Source: Drouetiella hepatica Uher 2000/2452
GTDB taxonomy: Bacteria > Cyanobacteriota > Cyanobacteriia > Elainellales > Elainellaceae
Direction of reading: 5' to 3'
Length of the DNA stretch: 64,000 nt
Assembly (NCBI GenBank): GCA_019359505.1
Contig: JAHHHD010000027.1
Location: 1-64,000, forward strand
The notes under the pieces were generated by a model that was not told where the DNA came from, did not search any database, and worked only from the letters and a program-made list of their open reading frames with translations. The stretch's first letter is position 1. Each line of letters begins with the position of its first letter. This document shows positions 1-8,312 of the stretch, one piece after another. The position numbers and the translations under genes are program-made.

Positions 1-127
1 TATTGCTCTCAACCTGCTCACCCAAGAGACCACTGCAAAGCTTGGCATCAAGAATAAACGGTTGCGAGCGGGTTGGGATGAAGACTATTTGCTCAAGGTC
101 TTGTGTGGTTAAGATGCGTTCGCCCTG
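1..127 (+). mobile_element. 3' end of an ISAs1-type insertion sequence (cut by window edge)
   Basis: The first 112 bases encode the last 36 residues of a transposase. The following stretch (113-127) reads gatgcgttcgccctg, whose reverse complement starts CAGGGCG, as expected for an ISAs1-family terminal inverted repeat. The left end, the body of the element and any target duplication lie outside the window, so completeness cannot be judged. The element boundary at 127 is inferred. Confidence 0.6.
2..112 (+). CDS. ISAs1-family transposase, C-terminal fragment
   Basis: Read in the frame starting at base 2, the sequence gives an open frame with residues IALNLL, then [14 protein letters not shown] and finally YLLKVL before a TAA at 110-112. 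This resembles the conserved C-terminus of ISAs1 (DDE) transposases, where a basic GIKxKR-type stretch precedes a tryptophan-containing tail. Only the tail is visible, so the catalytic residues cannot be checked and it could be intact or decayed upstream of the window. Confidence 0.6.
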   Translation: MALNLLTQETTAKLGIKNKRLRAGWDEDYLLKVLCG

Positions 128-228
128 CTCCAGTAAAATATCTCGCTCTATCGAATTAACCCCAGAGGGTGAAGCGCTTTTCTGTGGCGTATTTTACGCT
201 GAGAATATCGATCTACCGGAGTAGAGAT

Positions 229-438
229 ATGTTGAAACACCTGAAGCTAGGCGAGGTTTTGGCTCAGCACAAGCTGATCTCTCAAGACGAGCTACAGCCC
301 ATTCTTGAAAATCAGCCCCATAGCTCCAAACGCATCGGAGAGCTATTGGTGGAGCGATCGCTCATCTCACCTGATGATCTAAACAACGCACTTAAAGAGC
401 AATACTGGCGCGATCGCGGCTATTGGGTGATCGGATAG
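229..438 (+). CDS. Miniature GspE/MshE N-terminal-domain-like protein
   Basis: This is a 69-residue protein starting at the ATG at 229; an upstream in-frame ATG at 169 would add residues that look non-coding. The sequence carries two copies of a short helical pattern: LGEVLAQHKLIS near residues 7-18 and IGELLVERSLIS near 37-48. This is the pattern of the N-terminal domain of type II secretion/type IV pilus ATPases (GspE/PilB, MshEN), which in larger proteins can bind c-di-GMP. Here it stands alone without an ATPase. The role is unknown; a small adaptor or nucleotide sensor is an inference. Confidence 0.6.
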   Translation: MLKHLKLGEVLAQHKLISQDELQPILENQPHSSKRIGELLVERSLISPDDLNNALKEQYWRDRGYWVIG

Positions 439-449
439 AGTCACTGCTT

Positions 450-2135
450 TTAAGTGGGTAAAGGATCAGATCCAGGACGCAGGAACGAGGGCAAATCAAC
501 TCCAGACGATCGTGGCTTCTTGGTGGAACGCAGGGGATAAACTACTGGAGAGGGCCAGCTTGGCTGAGACAATGCTGGAATAAAGCTCCTTTCCTCAGTT
601 TCCAGATCTGGCTCTTCAGCGTCTGAAACAGCCTCATACCTGTCTTGAGCTTTACCATCTCGAACTTCACCAGCAGACTGAATAGACTGTAGCTCTGCCT
701 GAGTAGGCGGCACAAGCTGCCGGATCGGTTCGCTATCGGGCAAGGCATCAAAATTAATAGACTCAAAGGCAGAAAAGTCTCCCGATAGACTGGCTCGAAC
801 CATATCTTCAGTCGAGACTTCGATCAGCCGAGCCAAATCTTGCCAGAGTGCATCTTCCCCCCCTGCTGAGTCTATCAGTACGCCTTCAAGCGTAGCGCTT
901 TCGGCTTCGACGGGCAGGGCTGCAATAGGCGGTTTGGCTAGAGGAGTTGCCGTAGGCTGGGCTTCGAAGCTTGGCACTGCGATCGCTTCATGACCTGTCT
1001 CATGACCTGCATCACTGCTTGGCTTGTTTGGCTCGATCGCCAGTAAATCTGGCAGAGTTTGCACTGTTTGCTGAGCCATAGAATCAGAGGCAGCAACCTC
1101 GGCGATATGTTCTAGCTCAGGTAAATCGACTAAAGGGAATTTAAGACTGCTTCCCACGGCGCCCGCTGGAGCAGGTGAAAACTCTGGCTCCATCGCAGAT
1201 TCTTCCGTCTCAAATCCATCTAACTTCTCTATTAGCCCGCCTAGCTTCATCCAAGGAGGGGCGATCGCATCTCCCTGCGCCGACCAAGGCTGAATCTTCT
1301 GAGTTTTGAGCAGGAAAGGATTGTCTCCCATCATGGCTTCAGCCATTGCCTCTGCACCCAGATCGTATTGGGGCGTGGGCACTTCCAGGCATTTCTCTAA
1401 TGCCGTCTTAAATTGCAGCGTATAGCGTTGCTGACGGTGCAGACGAGCTTGCAGGTCTCGGTTAGAGCTTTCGGTCTGCCCCAAAATCTGCACCTGCTCG
1501 TTGTAGCGCTGTTGAATCAGGGCAGATTCCCGCTCTAGCTCAGCGACTCGTTCCTGGCTACTCTCTAGCTGTCCGGTCAAAGTTTCAATCAAGATCTGCT
1601 GACGCTGATTCGCCTGATGCGCAAATTCGAGCTGATTGAATAGGCTGACGATCGCTTCGGGTGGAGCTTCCAGCGGTGCGGATGCATCTATGGCTTGAGG
1701 CTCTGCACTATCCTGCGATCGCCCCACCTCTGCCTGAAGCGCAATCTGGCTACTTTCCAACGCCTCCTCAAGTTGAGATACGCGATCGAGCAAAATACTG
1801 TTGCACTGATTGAGTTCTTGAATCAAGCTGATCAAGTCCGTGACATCTACCTCGGCAGGTTCGGGGGCGGCATCCGACCAGGCGGCGATCGCGGCTATAG
1901 GATCGGATGAAGTAGGGCGATCGGATGATGTGGATCGTGGAGCTGCCTCCCTAGGCAAGCCTTTGGGTGCGGCTAAGGGTTGTTCGGCAGCTTCAGCTTC
2001 AAAGAACAGATCTTCAAGTGAGCGATCGTCCAGTGAATGAATGCTGTCAGCGAGGTCAGCAAAAGGATTTTCCCAATCGACCGTATCGGCATCAGATTGA
2101 CCTGGATAATTGGACGGGGCGTTGGATTCACTCAT
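450..2135 (-). CDS. Acidic coiled-coil protein of unknown function
   Basis: About 561 residues from the ATG at 2135; a GTG nine bases upstream (2144) is possible. The N-terminal part is acidic and low in complexity. Residues of roughly 100-260 form a glutamine/glutamate/leucine-rich region likely to be a coiled coil (LEEALESS, ELERESALIQQRY, LQARLHRQQRY). The C-terminal half is rich in Ala, Pro and Glu and looks disordered, ending in a basic, proline-rich tail. No membrane segment or enzyme motif is visible. I do not recognise a characterised family. It probably acts as a soluble scaffold, but this is only inferred from composition. Confidence 0.7.
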   Translation of the reverse strand: MSESNAPSNYPGQSDADTVDWENPFADLADSIHSLDDRSLEDLFFEAEAAEQPLAAPKGLPREAAPRSTSSDRPTSSDPIAAIAAWSDAAPEPAEVDVTDLISLIQELNQCNSILLDRVSQLEEALESSQIALQAEVGRSQDSAEPQAIDASAPLEAPPEAIVSLFNQLEFAHQANQRQQILIETLTGQLESSQERVAELERESALIQQRYNEQVQILGQTESSNRDLQARLHRQQRYTLQFKTALEKCLEVPTPQYDLGAEAMAEAMMGDNPFLLKTQKIQPWSAQGDAIAPPWMKLGGLIEKLDGFETEESAMEPEFSPAPAGAVGSSLKFPLVDLPELEHIAEVAASDSMAQQTVQTLPDLLAIEPNKPSSDAGHETGHEAIAVPSFEAQPTATPLAKPPIAALPVEAESATLEGVLIDSAGGEDALWQDLARLIEVSTEDMVRASLSGDFSAFESINFDALPDSEPIRQLVPPTQAELQSIQSAGEVRDGKAQDRYEAVSDAEEPDLETEERSFIPALSQPSWPSPVVYPLRSTKKPRSSGVDLPSFLRPGSDPLPT

Positions 2136-2349
2136 AGCTCTCACTCACAAGCACATCATTAAAGAAGCGGCAATCATTCGGCAATGAACGTCAGGATAAT
2201 ATAGCGTACTTTGCCTGGGCTAGCTCCAATTCATTTTTAAATCCATTTCATGAGCTTTGCCAGCTACTTTCACAGGCGGCGTTGCTACTTTTAGGAGCGC
2301 TCTGCGACCCTCTCACATGAAAACTGATCCCAAAAATTTACCCCCTGAT

Positions 2350-2385
2350 TAAGCCAAGTATTGAGCTAACTCAATACTTGGCTTA
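2350..2385 (-). terminator. Hairpin overlapping the csaB stop codon
   Basis: A perfect 16-bp inverted repeat (2350-2365 and 2370-2385) with a 4-base loop. The csaB stop codon (2366-2368) lies in the loop, so one arm encodes the last residues of CsaB. There is no clear T-tract on the minus-strand side. It is best read as a terminator-like or transcript-stabilising 3' structure. Confidence 0.5.
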
Positions 2386-3403
2386 ACAGCTCCTGATGAA
2401 TTAAAGCCCGATCGATCAGCGCATGAATGCGATCGCTCGATACCGCTTCACCATTTGCATATAGCTCAATCCACTCGCGGCTCATCTGTACTGCGCTAGT
2501 GGGCATTTGTGCCAGTTCCCAGCCAGGAAACTCTAGATCCTGCATAAGCTGGGAAACCTTGGGATCATAGCTAATCCCAAAACATCGACACTCCGATGCC
2601 GCCGCCATAATTAGCCCATGAAACCGCATGGCGATCGTCATTTCTACCCCTCGAAACACACCCTTGAGCTGCTGTGGATCGGGTAGCGTCAAAATGTGGC
2701 TGATTCCCGACAGCCGAGGCTGAATGGCTTGGGCGATCGCCAAATCCTGCACAGGCTGAAAGGGAATCAGTAAAATGCTGGTCTGGGTGGCTTTCTGAAA
2801 GTCAGCTAGCGCCTGAGTCAACATCTCTAGACGCTGAGGGGTGAGCTGAGGGTGCGATCGCAGAGCCACCGCAACCCTAGGGGCAGGAATATCCCATAGC
2901 CCCGGTACAGGCACAGATTCCAATGCCCAGACTGGGTCGGCAGCCAGCGTAAAAGGAATCTGCCAGTTTGCCAACAGCGCTGCCGAGCCGTTGTCTCGCA
3001 CGCTGACTGCCGTACAGCCCTTCAGTGCCGCCTGAGTCATCTTTCGGGTGAGCAATCGCTGCAAAGGCCCAATCCCCTGTGCCCAGGCGATCGTCTTCAG
3101 CCCCAGCTGTTGAGCCAACCCCATCAGTCCACCATAGTAAAAGGGACTGAGGACGCTCGTCGCATCCTGCATCAGGCTACCCCCTCCCCAAATGAAGGCA
3201 TCCGATCGCCGGAGTGCCTGCAAGACCTGGAGCGACTTGCGCGGACAGGTTTCTACCCCATAGCGATCGCTCGTCTCGGCTGGATTGCCCGACAAAACGA
3301 TCGGCGTGACGTGAGCAGGCAGCATTTGCAGTAAAGTTGCCAATAGAGCCTCATCGCCGCCGTTTCCCATGCCATAGTAGCCACACAACACTGCCCGCAT
3401 CAC
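2366..3403 (-). CDS. csaB: Polysaccharide pyruvyl transferase CsaB
   Basis: This 345-residue protein matches the CsaB family in length. It starts with MRAVLCGYYGMGNGGDEALL, the family's N-terminal glycine-rich motif, followed by FIWGGGSLMQD near residue 95 and AMRFHGLIMAA near 260, the conserved RFHG motif. Family members add ketal pyruvate from phosphoenolpyruvate to cell-wall polysaccharides, which in other bacteria anchors SLH-domain proteins to the envelope. Many cyanobacteria carry SLH-type porins, so a similar anchoring role is likely. It is transcribed away from the DUF2499/DUF3593 pair, with two palindromes in the gap. The 3' end is embedded in a hairpin. Confidence 0.9.
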   Translation of the reverse strand: MMRAVLCGYYGMGNGGDEALLATLLQMLPAHVTPIVLSGNPAETSDRYGVETCPRKSLQVLQALRRSDAFIWGGGSLMQDATSVLSPFYYGGLMGLAQQLGLKTIAWAQGIGPLQRLLTRKMTQAALKGCTAVSVRDNGSAALLANWQIPFTLAADPVWALESVPVPGLWDIPAPRVAVALRSHPQLTPQRLEMLTQALADFQKATQTSILLIPFQPVQDLAIAQAIQPRLSGISHILTLPDPQQLKGVFRGVEMTIAMRFHGLIMAAASECRCFGISYDPKVSQLMQDLEFPGWELAQMPTSAVQMSREWIELYANGEAVSSDRIHALIDRALIHQELLSQVLS

Positions 3404-3431
3404 TGCACCAAACGCGCCTTGTCTTTAAAGA

Positions 3432-3521
3432 TAGGACTTACGCAAGCCCTCTAGCTGTAGTGCATTTTGTTGTGTGTGGTGGGCGCAGCCCACCACACAC
3501 AACAAAATTGCGTAAGTCCTA
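3432..3521. mobile_element. MITE-like palindromic element, 90 bp
   Basis: Outer inverted repeats of 14 bp (taggacttacgcaa at 3432-3445 and its complement at 3508-3521) flank an inner perfect 21-bp inverted repeat (3464-3484 and 3488-3508) with a 3-base loop. The outer end resembles termini common in cyanobacterial miniature elements. It encodes nothing and lies between divergent csaB and the DUF2499 gene, so it may also affect their promoters. Confidence 0.6.
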
Positions 3522-3545
3522 AAAGAGTGTTTTAGACCTGCTGCT

Positions 3546-3589
3546 CATTTTTTGAAGGGGGGCACGATGCACCCCCTTTAAAAAATAGA
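3546..3589. repeat. GC-rich hairpin flanked by T and A runs
   Basis: A T-run and ggggggc arm at about 3549-3563 face a gcaccccctt arm and A-run ending about 3588, forming a hairpin with U-rich potential on both strands. Since both neighbours are transcribed away from it, it is not an obvious terminator of either gene. Confidence 0.4.
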
Positions 3590-3644
3590 TACTTTAATTT
3601 AAAGCACAATCTAAAACACAACCTTTCTTACAATACCGGAGCCA

Positions 3645-3956
3645 ATGCACGCCCTCTCAATTCCCACCTGGATGATTCATGTTTCGAGCGTTATTGAGTG
3701 GATTGCTGCCATCTGGCTAATCTGGACTTATGGCGAAATTAGCCAGAATCGGGCATGGCGATCGCTCTCCTTTGGGATGTTGCCGGCTCTAGTCAGCGCC
3801 ATGTGTGCCTGTACCTGGCATTTTTTTGATAATGCTAAGTCCCTAGAGTGGCTGGTGACGCTGCAAGCCGCGACGACGTTGGGAGGAAATATGACGCTTT
3901 GCGCCGCTGCCTGGTGGATCTGGCGCAGCTCACAAACTAAGGTGCTGAAACCATGA
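3645..3956 (+). CDS. DUF2499 membrane protein (Ycf49-like)
   Basis: A 103-residue protein with about three hydrophobic segments: one near residues 8-28, one near 43-60 with the motif ACTWHFFDN, and one near 70-93 ending in WWIWRSS. These features match DUF2499, a small family of cyanobacteria and chloroplasts related to Ycf49. The function is unknown. The stop codon overlaps the start of the DUF3593 gene by four bases (ATGA), so the two are probably translationally coupled and may act together in the thylakoid or plasma membrane. Confidence 0.8.
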   Translation: MHALSIPTWMIHVSSVIEWIAAIWLIWTYGEISQNRAWRSLSFGMLPALVSAMCACTWHFFDNAKSLEWLVTLQAATTLGGNMTLCAAAWWIWRSSQTKVLKP

Positions 3957-4321
3957 TGATGTCTCAAAGTGCCCTATTTGGACTTTCTCTCTTTCCCTAT
4001 CTGGGATTTCTGTGGTTTTTGACGCGATCGCGCCAAACGCCACGACTGGCTCTCATCGGGTTTTACCTAACGCTGCTGTTTGTTGCCGTCACTATTCCTG
4101 CCGGAATCTATGCCCAGGTGCATTACGGCACTTCTTTAGCCAACGTGGACTGGCTGCACGGCAGCGCTGAATCGTTCCTCACCCTTGCCAATATTTTTGT
4201 CGTGCTGGGGTTTAGAGAGGCAATCCTTCAGGCACAGCAGCCCCAAGCGGAATCAAATTCTGGGTTAGAGGCGATCGAAAAAGTCAGTGATTCCAGCGCC
4301 ACACCAGAATCTACCCTCTAA
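3953..4321 (+). CDS. DUF3593 membrane protein
   Basis: A 122-residue protein with about three membrane segments. Conserved-looking stretches are SLFPYLGFLWFL near residue 12, IPAGIYAQVHYG near 50, and VDWLHGSAESFLTL near 65-78; a polar tail follows from about residue 95. These match DUF3593, which occurs beside DUF2499 in cyanobacteria and has plant homologues. It starts at one of three consecutive ATG codons (3953, 3956, 3959); the first gives the ATGA overlap with the upstream gene. Its function is unknown. A joint role in the photosynthetic membrane is inferred from phylogenetic range and coupling. Confidence 0.8.
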   Translation: MMMSQSALFGLSLFPYLGFLWFLTRSRQTPRLALIGFYLTLLFVAVTIPAGIYAQVHYGTSLANVDWLHGSAESFLTLANIFVVLGFREAILQAQQPQAESNSGLEAIEKVSDSSATPESTL

Positions 4322-4507
4322 TATCGAATAATCCGTTTAAGATTTGATATAGATTCAACTTGTCGAAAGTTCGCCAAAGTTTTGAGCGCCAGACTAATTT
4401 AGCCTACGGCTGAAATCTAGCCAACCGTTCTGGTGAAACGTTTTCTTCAAAAGCCTCTCTGCCCCAGGCTGTCTTTAATCTGACTACCCCCGTGCGCTAC
4501 CTCCGCC

Positions 4508-6565
4508 ATGATTTGCTGCATCAATCCCCAATGCCAGAAGCCTCTTAACCTCGACGATGCCAAAATCTGCCAAACCTGCGGTTCGCCTCTCATTCGTCTA
4601 AGGGAGCGCTACCGGGCAATTCAGCCTTTGGGTCAAGGGGGGTTTGGCAGAACCTATTTGGCGCAAGATGAAGATCGTTTGAACAGCCATTGTGTCATCA
4701 AGCAATTTTCGCCGCAGGTGCAGGGCACAAAATCGATGGAGAAGGCGATTCGGCTGTTTACGCAGGAGGCAGTCCGGCTGGATGAATTGGCGGCTCATCC
4801 CCAAATTCCTAACCTGCTCGCCTATTTTGAGCAAGACGGCTTTCTTTATCTGGTGCAGCAATTTGTTGAAGGACAAAGTCTGCTTCAGGAAATGCGGCAA
4901 GATGGCGCGTTTAACGAGCGCCAAATCCGAGATGTGCTTGCCGATGTCCTGCCTGTTCTCCGCTTCATTCACAAGCATCAGGTGATCCACCGAGACATTA
5001 CTCCCACCAATATCCTGCGCCGCAAAGCAGACGATCGCCTCATTTTGATCGACTTTGGGGTCGCCAAGCAAATCGACGAAGAGGCAGGAGCCGAGCAGCC
5101 GGGAACCCGGATCGGGACAGAGGGGTATGCGCCGCTTGAACAGTTTCGTGGGGGGAAAGCGTATCCAGCTAGCGATCTTTATAGCTTGGGGGCAACCTGC
5201 CTTCACCTCTTAACGGCTACCCGTCCTGACAACTTATACGATCCGCTCAACGGGCAGTGGATCTGGCGAGAGTATCTGCGGAGCCATGGCAAAAAGCCTG
5301 TGAGTGAGCAGCTAGGCTATATCTTAGATAACTTACTGCGCGATCTGGTGGGCGAACGCTACCAGTCTTCAGATGAAGTCATGCGAGATTTGAATGCCGA
5401 CTCGTTTCATCCGCCTGAAAAAGCTGCAAATTCAATTAGAACTGGGAATTCGCCTCATGCTACCCAGCAACCTTCGCATCAGCCTGTCCAGCCCATGCCG
5501 CCTTTCCCATCGGCAAACCCGATCGCGGCTAGACCTTCAGTCTCTCAGCCTTTAGTCTCTCAGCCTTCAGTCTCCAAGCCTCTAGTCTCTAAGCCGCCAC
5601 TTTCCAAGCCCCCCGTATCGCAGCCGCCTACGTCTAGTCAGCCTGTATCCAAACCTACGCCAGCCCGTCTCTCTGGCTCGTCTCGCTGTATCCAAACGTT
5701 AACGGGGCATGCCTCATGGCTGACAGACATAGCTATCAGCCAATCTACTCCCACTTTTGCTAGCAGCAGCCTCGATGGCACGGTAAAAATTTGGAACCTA
5801 GCCACAGGGGAGGAACTGCTGAGCTTAAAGGGGCACACAAAGAGCGTCAATGCGATCGCCATCAGCCCCAACGGTCGCTTTCTGGTGAGCGGCAGCGATG
5901 ACTATACCGTCAAAATTTGGAATTTTCTCAATGGCGCACTGCTCAAAACTTTGACTGGTCACTCTAGAGATGTGACTGCGGTTGCCATTAGTCCCGATGG
6001 GCGAATGCTGATTAGCGGTGGCGAAGATCGAACCCTTCGGCTGTGGGATCTGAACACAGGTGCGCTTCTTAAGGTGCTGAGCAGTGCATCAGGCATGATC
6101 AAATCGATCGCTCTGAGTCCAGACGGCAATTTTTTAGCCAGCGGTGGATTGGATCACAAAGTCAATCTGTGGAATTTGAGGACAGGAGAACCGCTCCAAA
6201 CTCTGGTGGGACATCTTAGCCACCTCCACAGCATTGCTTTTAGCCCGCGCGGACAAGTTCTGGCAACTGCCAGCAAAGATAAGACTATCCGCCTCTGGAA
6301 TTTGCAAACGGGCGATCTGCTGCGTACTTTGAGTGATCATGCGCGAGACGTGAACGCGATCGCTATCACCTCTGACGGCAGAACGCTGATCAGTGGCAGT
6401 AGCGATACTACCCTCAAGCTGTGGGATCTCACTAGCGGCAGAGTCATAGACACCTGGAAAGAGCATTTAGACGCGATCAATGCGATCGCTCTCAGCCCAG
6501 ACGGCAAGCTTTTGGTGAGCGGCAGCTCTGATAAAACGCTTAAGATTTGGCAGCTTCAAGCCTAA
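4508..6565 (+). CDS. Serine/threonine protein kinase with N-terminal zinc ribbon and seven WD40 repeats
   Basis: 685 residues. The N-terminus has a Cys4 ribbon (C4, C9, C21, C24). A Hanks-type kinase domain covers about 35-300: glycine loop GQGGFG at 42-47, ATP lysine K65, HRD at 161-163, N168 and DFG at 182-184. The usual HRDxK lysine is replaced by Thr (T165). A Ser/Pro/Gln-rich linker (about 315-390) repeats VSQP/VSKP units. Seven WD40 repeats (about 395-685) should form one propeller for protein binding. This layout is common in cyanobacterial kinases. No transmembrane segment is seen, so it is probably cytoplasmic. Its substrates are unknown. Confidence 0.93.
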   Translation: MICCINPQCQKPLNLDDAKICQTCGSPLIRLRERYRAIQPLGQGGFGRTYLAQDEDRLNSHCVIKQFSPQVQGTKSMEKAIRLFTQEAVRLDELAAHPQIPNLLAYFEQDGFLYLVQQFVEGQSLLQEMRQDGAFNERQIRDVLADVLPVLRFIHKHQVIHRDITPTNILRRKADDRLILIDFGVAKQIDEEAGAEQPGTRIGTEGYAPLEQFRGGKAYPASDLYSLGATCLHLLTATRPDNLYDPLNGQWIWREYLRSHGKKPVSEQLGYILDNLLRDLVGERYQSSDEVMRDLNADSFHPPEKAANSIRTGNSPHATQQPSHQPVQPMPPFPSANPIAARPSVSQPLVSQPSVSKPLVSKPPLSKPPVSQPPTSSQPVSKPTPARLSGSSRCIQTLTGHASWLTDIAISQSTPTFASSSLDGTVKIWNLATGEELLSLKGHTKSVNAIAISPNGRFLVSGSDDYTVKIWNFLNGALLKTLTGHSRDVTAVAISPDGRMLISGGEDRTLRLWDLNTGALLKVLSSASGMIKSIALSPDGNFLASGGLDHKVNLWNLRTGEPLQTLVGHLSHLHSIAFSPRGQVLATASKDKTIRLWNLQTGDLLRTLSDHARDVNAIAITSDGRTLISGSSDTTLKLWDLTSGRVIDTWKEHLDAINAIALSPDGKLLVSGSSDKTLKIWQLQA

Positions 6566-6570
6566 TGCTC

Positions 6571-6603
6571 TTTTGGATTTTAGAAGCAATCTAAAATCCA
6601 AAA
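6571..6603. terminator. Bidirectional terminator-like hairpin
   Basis: A 14-bp inverted repeat (ttttggattttaga at 6571-6584 and its complement at 6590-6603) lies between the convergent kinase and rplI genes. Both arms begin or end in T/A runs, so it could stop transcription in either direction. The right side also contains AAAATCC heptamer repeats common in cyanobacteria. Confidence 0.65.
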
Positions 6604-6615
6604 TCCAAATCCACT

Positions 6616-7074
6616 CTAGCTACCTACAACCGTAATCTCAATGGTTGCCACCACTTCAGGATGCAGCTTGATGTCTAGTCTGTAGGAACCCAATTTGTTG
6701 ATTTCAGGAACGGTGATATCACGGCGATCGATTTCGATTCCCACCGCAGATTGAATGACTTCTGCAACGTCCTGGTTGGTAACGGTTCCAAAGATCGATT
6801 CATTTTCGCCTTCTTGCTTGGCGATCGTCAGAGAGGTTGCTTTCTCTAGAGCTACTTTTTGAGCTTCAGCTTCAATCTTCAGCTCTGCCAAACGCTTTCT
6901 TTCTGCTTCCCGACGTCGCTCAACCTGCTTGAGAATTCCCGGCGTGGTGTGAACCGCCAATTTCTGAGGCAACAGGTAGTTGCGGGCATAGCCGGGAGCT
7001 ACCTCAACCAAATCGCCTACTCGACCGAGCTTGCTAATATCTTTACTTAAGACCAACTGAATTCGTTTTGCCAT
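6616..7074 (-). CDS. rplI: 50S ribosomal protein L9
   Basis: 152 residues, the normal length. The N-terminus [17 protein letters not shown] is followed by the L9 signature [17 protein letters not shown] (about 20-36). Next come a charged helical linker (about 50-75) and the C-terminal domain with [18 protein letters not shown]9 binds domain V of 23S rRNA near the L1 stalk and affects reading-frame maintenance. It is transcribed convergently with the kinase gene, with a terminator-like hairpin between them. Confidence 0.97.
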   Translation of the reverse strand: MAKRIQLVLSKDISKLGRVGDLVEVAPGYARNYLLPQKLAVHTTPGILKQVERRREAERKRLAELKIEAEAQKVALEKATSLTIAKQEGENESIFGTVTNQDVAEVIQSAVGIEIDRRDITVPEINKLGSYRLDIKLHPEVVATIEITVVGS

Positions 7075-7273
7075 GAGCGTTTCCCTAATATCTACCCTTA
7101 AATCTTTAGCGCTGCTAGATAACGCTATGGTTTTGTCATTTTCTCGCCAGTCTATTATCGTATCGAAAGCTTGTGAACGATCGCAACCTATTCACCAAAA
7201 TTAGCCTACTTAAAACGATATGATCGCAAGGGCAATCGATCGACCTGTACTCTACAGCCCTCTGGACATTTCG

Positions 7274-7741
7274 ATGACAACGACCCTGATCCTAGATGCT
7301 CAAATACTCGATCGCCTCGATCTAGCTCCTGCCCAAAAGCTAGTTGACAATTGGCTTGCGGAGGGAACGATCGCCCAGCAAGAAATCCAGTTTCAAATTG
7401 ATTACCCTCGCGATCCTACAGATCCCAGAGAACTCTCAGAAATTCCTGAAATTCGGCTGTGGTTTGTCCGGCTTGATGCCCGCTATCCTTGGCTTCCCTA
7501 CCTGTTGAACTGGGAAGGAGAGCTAGCCCGCTACACCGCCATGCTGGTGCCTCATCAGTTTGGTTTAGAGGGCATTCTCTACAATCCAGAATCTCTAGAA
7601 ATTTTTGTGATGAATAAGGTCTTTGTGCTGATGGATTGGACGCAGCAGCAGGGCATCGCCAGCCGTACCAAGATGAAATTTATGACGAAAATGCTGGGCT
7701 ATGAGCTAGATGACGGCTTTTTCGATCTGGTAGGGTTCTAA
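7274..7741 (+). CDS. CRR6-family NDH-1 (NdhI) assembly factor
   Basis: 155 residues from the ATG at 7274; an upstream in-frame ATG at 7220 adds an unlikely extension. Motifs seen include IDYPRDPTDPRELSEIPE near 45-62, EIRLWFVRLDARYPWLPYLL near 62-82 and a C-terminal GYELDDGFFDLVGF. This pattern matches the CRR6 family of cyanobacteria and plants, required for assembly of the NdhI-containing subcomplex of the photosynthetic NDH-1 complex. It should act in the cytoplasm on newly made NdhI. It is alone between rplI (divergent) and ispF (convergent). Confidence 0.8.
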   Translation: MTTTLILDAQILDRLDLAPAQKLVDNWLAEGTIAQQEIQFQIDYPRDPTDPRELSEIPEIRLWFVRLDARYPWLPYLLNWEGELARYTAMLVPHQFGLEGILYNPESLEIFVMNKVFVLMDWTQQQGIASRTKMKFMTKMLGYELDDGFFDLVGF

Positions 7742-7764
7742 ATTTGGTCAATCACACCGTTCGC

Positions 7765-8244
7765 CTAGTCACAGATCAGTAAAACAACTGCGTAGGCTGC
7801 AATTCCCTCTTCTCGTCCCACCGCATCTAACTTCTCATTTGTGGTGGCTTTAATGCCAATCTGGTCAGGAGCAATATTGAGGGTTTCTGCAAGTCGATCG
7901 CGCATCGCCTGGATGTGAGGCTTGATTTTGGGTCGCTCGGCAACAATTACTGTGTCTAGATTGCCAATATGCCAGCCTTTCTGGAGAATCAGCGCGTTGA
8001 CCTGCTGCAAGAGCTGAAGGCTATCGGCACCTTTCCATTGAGGGTCGGTGGGTGGAAAGTAGTGCCCAATGTCTCCTAAGCTGAGTGCGCCCAGCATCGC
8101 GTCCATAATGGCATGGGTCAGGGCATCGGCATCGCTGTGTCCTAGCAATCCCAATTCGTGAGGAATGTGAATGCCTCCTAAAATCAGAGGGCGATCGCTC
8201 ACCAAACGATGAATATCATAGCCGTTGCCAATCCGAAGATTCAT
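7765..8244 (-). CDS. ispF: 2-C-methyl-D-erythritol 2,4-cyclodiphosphate synthase
   Basis: 159 residues, typical for IspF. The metal ligands are visible as D10 and H12 (GYDIH) and H44 in the motif [14 protein letters not shown]. The C-terminus has [21 protein letters not shown], the conserved CDP-binding and active-site segment. The enzyme cyclises CDP-ME 2-phosphate in the MEP pathway that makes isoprenoid precursors for carotenoids, chlorophyll phytyl and quinones. It appears to be a single-gene unit. Confidence 0.97.
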   Translation of the reverse strand: MNLRIGNGYDIHRLVSDRPLILGGIHIPHELGLLGHSDADALTHAIMDAMLGALSLGDIGHYFPPTDPQWKGADSLQLLQQVNALILQKGWHIGNLDTVIVAERPKIKPHIQAMRDRLAETLNIAPDQIGIKATTNEKLDAVGREEGIAAYAVVLLICD

Positions 8245-8312
8245 TGCGATGTCCTTTTTACTGTCAAATACAGATTATCAGGATTAAATCGCAGGATAGC
8301 GACACAAAATCA

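Noticed and set aside
3-224. 73-codon plus-strand frame at the window start
   Set aside because: It is out of frame with the transposase fragment read from base 2, shows no family signature, and spans the IS end.
4598-5206. 202-codon minus-strand frame inside the kinase gene
   Set aside because: It lies antisense to a clear kinase domain; its composition is that of a complementary shadow.
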